Positions 1-6,326 of a stretch of 6,326 nt of DNA are shown here, piece by piece (the stretch's first letter is position 1; each line of letters starts with the position of its first letter). The translations under genes were made by a program, and so were the position numbers. Source of the DNA: an uncultured Flavobacteriaceae bacterium (lineage in GTDB: Bacteria; Bacteroidota; Bacteroidia; Flavobacteriales; Flavobacteriaceae); NCBI GenBank assembly GCA_938041595.1, contig CALITN010000069.1, positions 1-6,326 on the forward strand, read 5' to 3'. The notes below the pieces were generated by a model that was given only the letters and a program-made list of their open reading frames with translations, ran no database searches and was not told the DNA's origin.

Positions 1-3000
1 TGAAGTAAGTTATACAGGATTTGTTTCCCAAGAGGTCACGGTAGGAAATCAGTCCTCAATTGATTTTCTTTTGGAAGAAGATTCGCAGATGCTTCAAGAG
101 GTTGTAGTTACTGCACTCGGGTTTACTGAAAGCCGTGATAAACAAGGCGCTACCACAGCCATTGTCAGTACACAAGCCGTGGGAAGATCCGGAGAACCAA
201 CCATTGCCAATGCCTTGAGTGGAAAAGCAGCTGGATTGAGTGTTACTAGGACGAGTGGTGATCCTGGGGCAGGGAGTAGAATTCGGATCCGTGGTGCCAA
301 TACCATATTAGGAAGCAGTGACCCATTAATCATTGTAGATGGATCCCCTTTAAATAGTGCAACCACTAAAATTGTCAATGCCGGAAGCTCGAGCTCAGGA
401 GCCATCAGTTTTGGATCAAGGCTTAATGATATTAATCCTGCGGATATTGCTTCCCTCCAAGTGCTTAAAGGCGCTTCAGCTGCTGCCCTTTGGGGGAGTA
501 GAGCTGCCAATGGAGTAATTGTTATTACAACCAAAGAAGGGCAATCTGGAAAAGCTAAAATCACCTTTACCTCTAGCTATTCTTTTGACGAAATTTCAGA
601 ACGTATACCAAGACAGTCCGTTTGGGGACAGGGAAGAAATGGATCGTATTCTCCAACCATAGCCGAATCGTGGGGGGACTATATACCAGATCGTTCTGGA
701 GGTTCAGACACAGTGAACACAACCGGAGGATTTTTCACCTCTGAAAATGGAAATGTATATTATCCGATTACGCAAAAAAATTCCAGAGAAACATTCGTTG
801 AAGAGAACTTTAATGCGGCTTTCCAAACAGGTACAGTGTGGCAAAATGATCTGACAATGAGTGGTGGGAATGACAAAAACACCTACTTCTTTAGCTTGTC
901 CAATCTTCAACAGGAAGGGATCATTCGTGAATCCAGATATGATAGAACGAATATAAGATTCAATTACAATGCCAAGCTTAACGATTGGATGGATTTATCA
1001 AATAAAGTTGCTTATGCTTTCACAGATTCCAATGCAACACAAGGTAACTCCAACGTAGGTGGGATTCAGTTGGGTCATCTAAGAACCCCGGCTGATTTTG
1101 ACAATAGAGACTATATCGGGGTATACACCAGCGCTTCTGGTGAAGAATTCCCCAGAAGACACCGCTCATACAGAAGGTATCTTGGAAACAATGCGAATCC
1201 AATTTACAATAACCCCTTGTGGACGACGAATGAACAACTGTCTTTAAACAAAGTAAACAGAATAACAGTAACTCCGCAGCTTACAATCAAGCCAACAGAT
1301 TGGCTGCAATTTATAGCTAGAGCTAATATCGATTTTGCTGATGACCGGAGAACATTCTTCTTTCCTAGAGGAAGTGCGGGATCTTCTATCACAATCAACC
1401 GAAGAGTAGGGGAATATTTAGAAGATGAAATAGCCACCCGTGAAAACAACTTCGATTTTATTGGTCGTGGAGAATTTGAATTAACTGATGCGATCGATTT
1501 AACCACCACTGTTGGGTGGAGTTTGAATGACAGGAAATACAATAGAAGCTCTGGTAGTGTTTCAAACTTTTTAGTAGATGTTACCAAAGTGACCACTTCA
1601 TTAAACAGCTCTAGAGAATCATCCACTTTTGAAAATGCGAAGCGTTTTATCAAATCAAATAGAGGGTATGCCCTCTTAAACTTTGGCTTCTCTGATGAAT
1701 TGTTTTTAAATCTTACAGGGGCTATAGAAGCCTCCTCTACCATGAGTGATTCTTTCTTTTATCCAGCGGCTGACGTGGCATGGAATTTTACAAATACGGC
1801 CCTCCAGTCTGATGTTGTTTCCTTTGGAAAACTCAGAGCTTCCTATGGGATTGTTGGGGTGCAACCAGCTGCTCACAGATTTGAAACCTTAGCAGAAGGC
1901 GGTTTTTCGTATTCAACGTATTCGGATCCCCTAGTCATTGATTCCTTTGGAGGAGGATTTAGACTGGATAACAACTTAGGGAATCCTAATTTGAAACCAG
2001 AGATGAAAACAGAATGGGAAATTGGAACGGATTTGCGATTCTTTGATAACGATTTGATTTTCTCATTCACTTACTACAACAATAAAATTGAAGATATTTT
2101 GTTAAATGTAAGTTTATCCCCATCCTCTGGTTTTTCAACACAATATGGAAACTTTGGTGCAATGAAGAATACGGGCTATGAAATTGACCTTGGCTGGAAT
2201 GCAATACAAACGGCAGATTTATCCTTAAATGCAAGCCTGAATTGGGCTAGAAATGTAAATGAAGTAACTGATTTATATGGCACAGATGTAGTAAACATGT
2301 CTCCGGGTGCATCGGTTCAGTCAATCGCTCGCGTTGGATATCCCCTTGGGACCCTTTGGGGAACAGGATCACGAACCAATGATGACGGTAGTTACGATTT
2401 AGATGAAAACGGTTTCCCTCAAATTACATCAAGTTTTACTGTGTTGGGTGACCCGAATCCCGACTGGCGTGCTGGTTTAGGAATTAATTTAAACTACAAG
2501 AAATTTGCATTGAACATGGTTATTGAGCATTCCCAAGGAGGTGAATTTTCTCCAAGAACATTACATGTTTTGAATAGATTTGGAACAACCACAGCAACCT
2601 CTAATCGAGTAACTTTATCACAAGACCTCGTTAACTATAAGGGGAATACGATCGCTGCAGGGACCACTGTAAGAGGAAATATTAGGGACTTTGGCGGTGG
2701 AAATGTTCTTTTAGATGAATCCTGGTATAGAACAGGAATTGGAGGTGGTTTTGGCGATAACCAAGCCTACAACTTCTCCATATATGATGCTACATGGACA
2801 AAGGTTCGTGAGCTTACCTTGAGTTATACACTGGATTCTCCAGGCCTTAAAACAACTGCCGGATTGGATAGTGTTAAATTTTCGGTTACGGGTAGAAACC
2901 TTATCAATATAAACAACATCCCAGGAATTGATCCTGAAGTGAATCAATATGGGACAGGGAACGCCATTGGGTTGGATTACTTTACAAATCCTCAAACGCA

Positions 3001-3034
3001 ATCAACACTCTTGGGTGTAACCTTTAACTTTTAA
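1..3034 (+). CDS. SusC/RagA-family TonB-dependent outer-membrane transporter (5' partial)
   Basis: This is the outer-membrane importer of a SusCD pair, taking up a ligand handed over by the SusD lipoprotein with energy from TonB. The frame is open to the left edge (first full codon at base 2), so the TTG at 71 is not a start; 1010 residues are visible. Residues 1-27 are the tail of a CarboxypepD_reg-like domain. Next comes the linker LQEVVVTALG (31-40), then the plug (about 43-180) with SRIRIRG (92-98), PLIIVDGSPLN (108-118) and LQVLKGASAAALWGSRAANG (152-171). The remainder is the beta-barrel; it includes the family motif GNPNLKPEMKTEWEIG and ends in a terminal Phe (GVTFNF), as expected for a BAM-inserted barrel. 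SusC proteins usually have about 1000-1100 residues, so only the signal peptide and most of the first domain should be missing. No frameshift is seen. The stop is one base before the susD-like start. The substrate cannot be read from the sequence. Confidence 0.96.
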   Translation, partial: EVSYTGFVSQEVTVGNQSSIDFLLEEDSQMLQEVVVTALGFTESRDKQGATTAIVSTQAVGRSGEPTIANALSGKAAGLSVTRTSGDPGAGSRIRIRGANTILGSSDPLIIVDGSPLNSATTKIVNAGSSSSGAISFGSRLNDINPADIASLQVLKGASAAALWGSRAANGVIVITTKEGQSGKAKITFTSSYSFDEISERIPRQSVWGQGRNGSYSPTIAESWGDYIPDRSGGSDTVNTTGGFFTSENGNVYYPITQKNSRETFVEENFNAAFQTGTVWQNDLTMSGGNDKNTYFFSLSNLQQEGIIRESRYDRTNIRFNYNAKLNDWMDLSNKVAYAFTDSNATQGNSNVGGIQLGHLRTPADFDNRDYIGVYTSASGEEFPRRHRSYRRYLGNNANPIYNNPLWTTNEQLSLNKVNRITVTPQLTIKPTDWLQFIARANIDFADDRRTFFFPRGSAGSSITINRRVGEYLEDEIATRENNFDFIGRGEFELTDAIDLTTTVGWSLNDRKYNRSSGSVSNFLVDVTKVTTSLNSSRESSTFENAKRFIKSNRGYALLNFGFSDELFLNLTGAIEASSTMSDSFFYPAADVAWNFTNTALQSDVVSFGKLRASYGIVGVQPAAHRFETLAEGGFSYSTYSDPLVIDSFGGGFRLDNNLGNPNLKPEMKTEWEIGTDLRFFDNDLIFSFTYYNNKIEDILLNVSLSPSSGFSTQYGNFGAMKNTGYEIDLGWNAIQTADLSLNASLNWARNVNEVTDLYGTDVVNMSPGASVQSIARVGYPLGTLWGTGSRTNDDGSYDLDENGFPQITSSFTVLGDPNPDWRAGLGINLNYKKFALNMVIEHSQGGEFSPRTLHVLNRFGTTTATSNRVTLSQDLVNYKGNTIAAGTTVRGNIRDFGGGNVLLDESWYRTGIGGGFGDNQAYNFSIYDATWTKVRELTLSYTLDSPGLKTTAGLDSVKFSVTGRNLININNIPGIDPEVNQYGTGNAIGLDYFTNPQTQSTLLGVTFNF

Positions 3035-3035
3035 T

Positions 3036-4463
3036 ATGTCAATCATGAAAAATATTTATCGATCTTTAATTTTTTCTTTCTTGATAATTACAGCGTATTC
3101 CTGTGAGGATATCGTTGATGGAATTAATGAAAACCCAAACGATTTAACAGTTGCAGATGTTGATGAAGTGCTATTTTTGACTGGAGGTCAGCTAGCTAAT
3201 ATCCAACTTCAGTCGGGCCACTTGAATCGTGTGAGTGGAATGTACTCAGGACAGCTTATCGGAATCCAAGCCCTATATTCAAATATATATGGATACAATC
3301 TGTCTACAGGAGAAGCTAATGACGAATGGGGAGCATTATATGTTGGTGTAATGACAAATATGCGACATATCATTAATAATTCTCAAAGTGATTTGCTCCG
3401 AGGACTTGCAATGATTATTCAAGGCCATGCTTTTGGAACGGCTGCTTCTCTATGGGGAGACATTCCTTTTTCTGAGGCGGGTAATCCTGAAATTGAAGAC
3501 CCTATCTACGATAGTCAATTATCAGTATATGCAGGGGCTATTTCACTTTTGGACGAAGGAATAAGCACACTTAACGGTGCCACTTCATCACCTATTAGTG
3601 AAGATATTTATTTCAACGGAGACAAGAACAAGTGGATTGCCGCGGCAAACACCTTAAAGGCTCGTTTCTATCTACACCAAAAGGATTATTCCAGTGCTCT
3701 ATCCGCAGCACAAACGGGTATTTCTTCATCTGATGGAGATATGAAATTCAAACCAGGCTCTGCTGTTTCTGGCGACACGAATCTTTTTTGGACAATTCTT
3801 GCAGGTTCCAGAGCGGGTGACTTGGGGAATAAAACAGATACTGATGAGAGTTATTTGCTACAAATTTTAGATTCTAATAATGCTTTGTCTCGAAACCATG
3901 CCAAAACGGATGAAACCGCTCGTAGAGGATACTATATAATCAATCCAGCTGGGGATAATGACGGTATTGTTCAGGAGCGTGAGCCCCAAAATATGGTGAC
4001 TTATTTTGAAAATAAGCTCATAATGGCTGAAGCGGCAGGTCGTTCGGGTGGCGTTGCTGCAGGACTACCTCACCTCAATGAGGTTCGCGCTTGGCTCAAT
4101 GGTGGTGGAAACCTAAATGCCAACTACTCAGGATTGGCATACAATTATGCTCCATTTGTAGGAGCAGACTTTGACTCTGGCGGCATTGAAAATGTTTCGG
4201 GATCATTAAGTGCCAATGAAGCCTTCCTTCGTGAAGTTATTGAGGAACGATATGTCTCAGGATTTGGAATGCATATGCCCTATAATGACGCGCGTCGTTT
4301 ACGAAAATCAGATGGAACTATTGCTGTACCATACTTTATGGTAGGAGCAGACAATTCTCGTAAACCAGAAAGAATGCCTTATGCTCAAAATGAATTAAAT
4401 TCAAACTCAAATGCACCTGATGAAGATCCAGGGATCTTTACCAAAACACCGGTGAACCAATAG
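3036..4463 (+). CDS. SusD/RagB-family nutrient-binding outer-membrane lipoprotein (SusD-like_2 type)
   Basis: This is the surface ligand-binding lid partner of the upstream SusC-like transporter. The 475-residue product begins with a lipoprotein signal: a hydrophobic stretch (11-20), then AYSC with Cys23 as the lipidated residue. EDIVDG follows, and acidic residues just after the Cys fit surface export in Bacteroidota. Family features are NENPND (31-36), LWGDIPFSEAG (139-149), a TPR-like helix pair around KWIAAANTLKARFYLHQKDY (199-218), a segment with ENKLIMAEAAGR near 325-336, and the C-terminal PERMPYAQNELNSN (444-457). Together these point to the SusD-like_2 (PF12771) group rather than classical starch SusD. 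Length is normal. ATG 3036 lies one base after the transporter stop. ATG 3045 (MKNIYRS) is an equally good start and gives a more typical signal peptide. No Shine-Dalgarno is seen, so translation is probably coupled to the upstream gene. A terminator follows 16 bases after the stop. The ligand is unknown; the related RagAB system imports peptides. Confidence 0.96.
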   Translation: MSIMKNIYRSLIFSFLIITAYSCEDIVDGINENPNDLTVADVDEVLFLTGGQLANIQLQSGHLNRVSGMYSGQLIGIQALYSNIYGYNLSTGEANDEWGALYVGVMTNMRHIINNSQSDLLRGLAMIIQGHAFGTAASLWGDIPFSEAGNPEIEDPIYDSQLSVYAGAISLLDEGISTLNGATSSPISEDIYFNGDKNKWIAAANTLKARFYLHQKDYSSALSAAQTGISSSDGDMKFKPGSAVSGDTNLFWTILAGSRAGDLGNKTDTDESYLLQILDSNNALSRNHAKTDETARRGYYIINPAGDNDGIVQEREPQNMVTYFENKLIMAEAAGRSGGVAAGLPHLNEVRAWLNGGGNLNANYSGLAYNYAPFVGADFDSGGIENVSGSLSANEAFLREVIEERYVSGFGMHMPYNDARRLRKSDGTIAVPYFMVGADNSRKPERMPYAQNELNSNSNAPDEDPGIFTKTPVNQ

Positions 4464-4479
4464 TATTAAATACCTGATT

Positions 4480-4514
4480 AAAAAAGGCTTATGAATTTCA
4501 TAAGCCTTTTTTTT
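4480..4514 (+). terminator. Intrinsic terminator after the SusCD pair
   Basis: A 9-bp inverted repeat (GGCTTATGA, loop ATT, TCATAAGCC; 4486-4506) is preceded by six A and followed by eight T. The A and T tracts can extend the stem. This is a textbook rho-independent terminator and should end the susC-susD transcript. Because the flanks are A6 and T8, it could also terminate on the minus strand. It lies 16 bases after the SusD-like stop and 29 bases before the next start codon, so it separates the GGT-like gene from the importer transcript. Confidence 0.92.
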
Positions 4515-4516
4515 AC

Positions 4517-4524
4517 TATCTTTT
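4517..4524 (+). promoter_or_regulatory. Possible Bacteroidota-type -7 promoter element for the GGT-like gene
   Basis: TATCTTTT differs only at its last base from the TAnnTTTG -7 consensus described for the Bacteroides primary sigma factor. It sits between the terminator and ATG 4544, where a new promoter would be expected. No clear -33 TTG lies at the right distance; that position falls inside the terminator hairpin. The predicted leader would be only about 13 bases. The tract is T-rich, so a chance match is quite possible. The alternative is that the gene depends on read-through of the terminator. Confidence 0.22.
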
Positions 4525-4543
4525 TAAATCTAAATACTCACCA

Positions 4544-6160
4544 ATGAAAACGACCCCTTATTTTTCTAAAATATATTGTTGTCTAACACTTATTTTAGCA
4601 GCCTGTTCCACGGAACCCGAAACCCCCTATTCTAATAGTGTTATCGCAACCGCTCACCCTCTAGCTACCCAAGCGGGAAAGACCATCTTTGCCCAAGGGG
4701 GGAATGCTTTTGATGCGGCTATTGCTGCTGCCTTTACCCTCAGTGTTGTAGAACCGAGCATGAGTGGTATTGGAGGTCGCCTGCAAGCCATTTACCATAC
4801 AGCCGATGGGGATATTGCTGGGGTAGACGCCACCACAGAGGTCCCAAAGGACTATAAAGAGCCTAAAGAAAAATACAGCTACGGCTATCCCACTATTGGA
4901 ATTCCTGGAGTAGTGGCAGGGCTTATCAAATTACACCAAGAAAAGGGTTCCCTCCCCCTAGCCGTACTTATGGCTCCCTCAATAAAACTTGCAGAAGAAG
5001 GGTTTGAACTCCTTCCTGGAGAAGCTCTTCGCCAAGCCAGTGTTGTAGATCAACTGGCAGAGTTTGAAGGGACGAGAAAGCACTTTCTAACAAGCGATTC
5101 ATTCACGGTAAAGACCGGCGAAAGGGTGGTTCAAAAGGACTTAGCCCAGGTACTCAGAAAAATTGCTGCCGAAGGTCATCGTGGGTTTTATGAAGGAGAG
5201 GTCGCTCAAAAAATGGTTGCAGACATTCAATCCCACGGCGGTATTTTGACCTTAGATGATCTAAAAAACTACACCGCTCGCAAATCTCGTATTCTTAAGG
5301 GCACCTATAAGGAACATGCCATTTATAGTCCCTTTTTGCCTTCCTATGGAGCGATAACTATCCAAATTCTTCAAATCCTAGATCATTTAAGCCCTAGCAG
5401 CAACGAAGAAGAATGGGCTCAACAATTGGGGGAAGCAACTGAAATTGCCTATAGTTATCGAGAGTTTCAAAAGAACGAAGATTCTCTCGCAAATATTTTA
5501 TCCTATGAAAAAGCAGATAAATGGGCCAAACAAATTCAAACGAATAAGGTCGTATTGAATGATTTTCTCAATGATTCAAATACGATGCCTGTTTCTTGGA
5601 CTTCCATCGATGGACATACCACCCACCTGACGGCTGCAGACCAATGGGGGAATAGCATCGCCCTGACCCAAACGGTAGGACCAACAATGGGTTCCAAAGT
5701 GGCTACCGACGGTTTGGGCTTTATTTACGCAGTTACTCTCGGCGGTTATTTGGGCTCCTACAAACCAGGGGATCGGGTAAACTCGCATATCTCCCCCACC
5801 TTAGTCACCACGCAAGATGGTAAAGTTCAAATTGCTTTGGGTGCTGCTGGAGGTAGCCGAATTGTAACGGCTATTACTCAAGTGCTAAGCCGTTATCTAG
5901 GGCAAGGACTTCCTTTAGAACAGGCGATCCTTCTGCCTCGTGTGTATCCTTATAAAGACAGTCTATGGATCGAAAACCATTCAGGTATTGAGGAATTGAA
6001 CGCAACTTTTGACTCCAATACCTTCCCAGTTAAATACATTGACGAGATTGCCAAATTTGGTCGTGTTCATGCAATAGCCAAAGCCCCTAATGAGGAAAAG
6101 TGGATTGGTGCTGCAGATCCCGATTGGGAAGGAACAACAGCTAGCTATGCCAAAAAATAG
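4544..6160 (+). CDS. Gamma-glutamyltransferase-family lipoprotein (Ntn hydrolase, divergent substrate site)
   Basis: This is a 538-residue member of the GGT fold, normally a self-cleaving enzyme that hydrolyses or transfers gamma-glutamyl groups, for example from glutathione. The signal ends in LAAC, so Cys21 should be lipidated. The large-subunit part shows GGNAFDAAIAAAF (52-64), EPSMSGIGG (70-78), GIPGVVAG (119-126) and LAEEGF (149-154). The self-cleavage site is TTHLTAAD, with predicted nucleophile Thr359 (codon 5618-5620), giving a small subunit of 180 residues (190 in E. coli). SPT (417-419) and the oxyanion GAAGGSRI (433-440) are intact. By hand alignment, substrate-binding positions differ from E. 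coli GGT: Arg114 becomes Thr97, Asn411 becomes Gly379, Gln430 becomes Thr397, and Asp433 becomes Gly400. The lid loop is also absent. Family membership is sure; glutathione or gamma-glutamyl activity is doubtful, and a different amide-bond hydrolase or acylase is possible. No Shine-Dalgarno precedes ATG 4544. The next gene overlaps its end by 14 bases. Confidence 0.9.
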   Translation: MKTTPYFSKIYCCLTLILAACSTEPETPYSNSVIATAHPLATQAGKTIFAQGGNAFDAAIAAAFTLSVVEPSMSGIGGRLQAIYHTADGDIAGVDATTEVPKDYKEPKEKYSYGYPTIGIPGVVAGLIKLHQEKGSLPLAVLMAPSIKLAEEGFELLPGEALRQASVVDQLAEFEGTRKHFLTSDSFTVKTGERVVQKDLAQVLRKIAAEGHRGFYEGEVAQKMVADIQSHGGILTLDDLKNYTARKSRILKGTYKEHAIYSPFLPSYGAITIQILQILDHLSPSSNEEEWAQQLGEATEIAYSYREFQKNEDSLANILSYEKADKWAKQIQTNKVVLNDFLNDSNTMPVSWTSIDGHTTHLTAADQWGNSIALTQTVGPTMGSKVATDGLGFIYAVTLGGYLGSYKPGDRVNSHISPTLVTTQDGKVQIALGAAGGSRIVTAITQVLSRYLGQGLPLEQAILLPRVYPYKDSLWIENHSGIEELNATFDSNTFPVKYIDEIAKFGRVHAIAKAPNEEKWIGAADPDWEGTTASYAKK

Positions 6161-6326
6161 TATCTTTTTTCTGCTTTTTATTGGCAGTTTGTGTTTTAGT
6201 CAAGAAAAAATCTTGATGGTTGGAAATAGTTTTACTTTTTACTACAACCTTCCCAGCACCATTGAACTCATGGCCAGAGCGAAAGGACTCAACTGGGATG
6301 TCAGTCAGTCAACTGCTGGTGGTGCC
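6147..6326 (+). CDS. Exported SGNH/DUF4886-like hydrolase (3' partial)
   Basis: Only the first 60 residues are visible and the frame is open at the right edge. MPKNSIFFLLFIGSLCFSQ looks like a signal peptide cleaved after CFS, just before Gln19, a common flavobacterial pattern. Cys16 lies in GSLC, which is a poor lipobox, so a soluble exported protein is more likely than a lipoprotein. Directly after comes KILMVGNSFTFYYNLPSTIE (21-40). This matches the N-terminal block of the DUF4886 branch of SGNH/GDSL-type hydrolases, where GNSFT replaces the usual GDS and Ser28 would be the nucleophile. The family includes esterase-like proteins; no substrate can be given, and the remaining catalytic blocks are outside the window. 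ATG 6147 overlaps the end of the GGT-like gene by 14 bases in another frame, so translation is probably coupled and both belong to one transcript. Confidence 0.75.
   Translation, partial: MPKNSIFFLLFIGSLCFSQEKILMVGNSFTFYYNLPSTIELMARAKGLNWDVSQSTAGGA

Noticed and set aside
71..73. TTG as the start codon of the SusC-like gene
   Set aside because: The same frame is open to base 2 and encodes the expected CarboxypepD_reg-like tail (GFVSQEVTVG and onwards), so the true start lies outside the window.
94..564. 156-codon open frame on the minus strand
   Set aside because: It lies entirely inside the conserved SusC plug region, and its product has no recognisable motif. It is a shadow of the real gene.
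1204..1743. 179-codon open frame on the minus strand
   Set aside because: It is antisense to the SusC barrel, with no family resemblance and no start context. The + frame has clear SusC conservation.
2711..3001. 96-codon open frame on the minus strand at the 3' end of the SusC-like gene
   Set aside because: It is antisense to the conserved C-terminal barrel strands and has no recognisable features.
5576..5788. 70-codon open frame on the minus strand within the GGT-like gene
   Set aside because: It is antisense to the catalytic small-subunit region, whose + strand motifs are unmistakable.
6149..6160. Programmed frameshift at the A-run fusing the GGT-like and SGNH-like products
   Set aside because: The downstream frame would need a +1 or -2 shift at the A-run rather than the common -1 slip. 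The downstream gene also has its own ATG and signal peptide, so a separate start is the simpler reading.
6147..6200. Lipoprotein signal on the SGNH-like protein using Cys16
   Set aside because: GSLC lacks the usual Leu at -3 and small residue at -1. Cleavage at CFS before Gln19 explains the sequence better.

Overview
The window looks like a stretch of a Bacteroidota chromosome, most likely a flavobacterium or close relative. The support is a SusC/SusD outer-membrane pair, A/T-rich start regions without a Shine-Dalgarno sequence, lipoprotein signals with acidic residues after the cysteine, and moderately A+T-rich DNA. No genus can be named from this sequence. All genes lie on the + strand, packed with very little intergenic DNA. 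There are no RNA genes, insertion sequences, CRISPR arrays or sizeable repeats, and no gene-free stretch longer than about 80 bases.

Layout. (1) Bases 1-3034 encode most of a SusC/RagA-type TonB-dependent transporter whose 5' end lies outside the window. (2) One base after its stop, 3036-4463 encodes the partner SusD-like surface lipoprotein, of the SusD-like_2 type. (3) A strong hairpin terminator (4480-4514) closes this unit. (4) 4544-6160 encodes a lipoprotein of the gamma-glutamyltransferase (GGT) fold: an N-terminal nucleophile hydrolase with an intact catalytic Thr359 and oxyanion Gly-Gly. The residues that hold the gamma-glutamyl group in known GGTs appear to be replaced. (5) A second exported enzyme of the SGNH/DUF4886 type starts at 6147, inside the end of the GGT-like gene, and runs off the right edge.

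How they may work together. SusC and SusD form a pedestal-bin style importer: SusD captures a ligand at the cell surface and SusC takes it across the outer membrane using TonB energy. The next two genes encode an envelope-anchored amidase-like enzyme and an exported SGNH-type hydrolase, joined by a 14-base overlap. The region may therefore be a small nutrient-acquisition locus for an amide-, peptide- or ester-containing substrate. There is no glycoside hydrolase or polysaccharide lyase in view. The link between the importer and the enzymes rests on proximity only, because a terminator separates them. The most interesting point is the GGT-like protein, which has the catalytic core of the family without its usual substrate-recognition residues.
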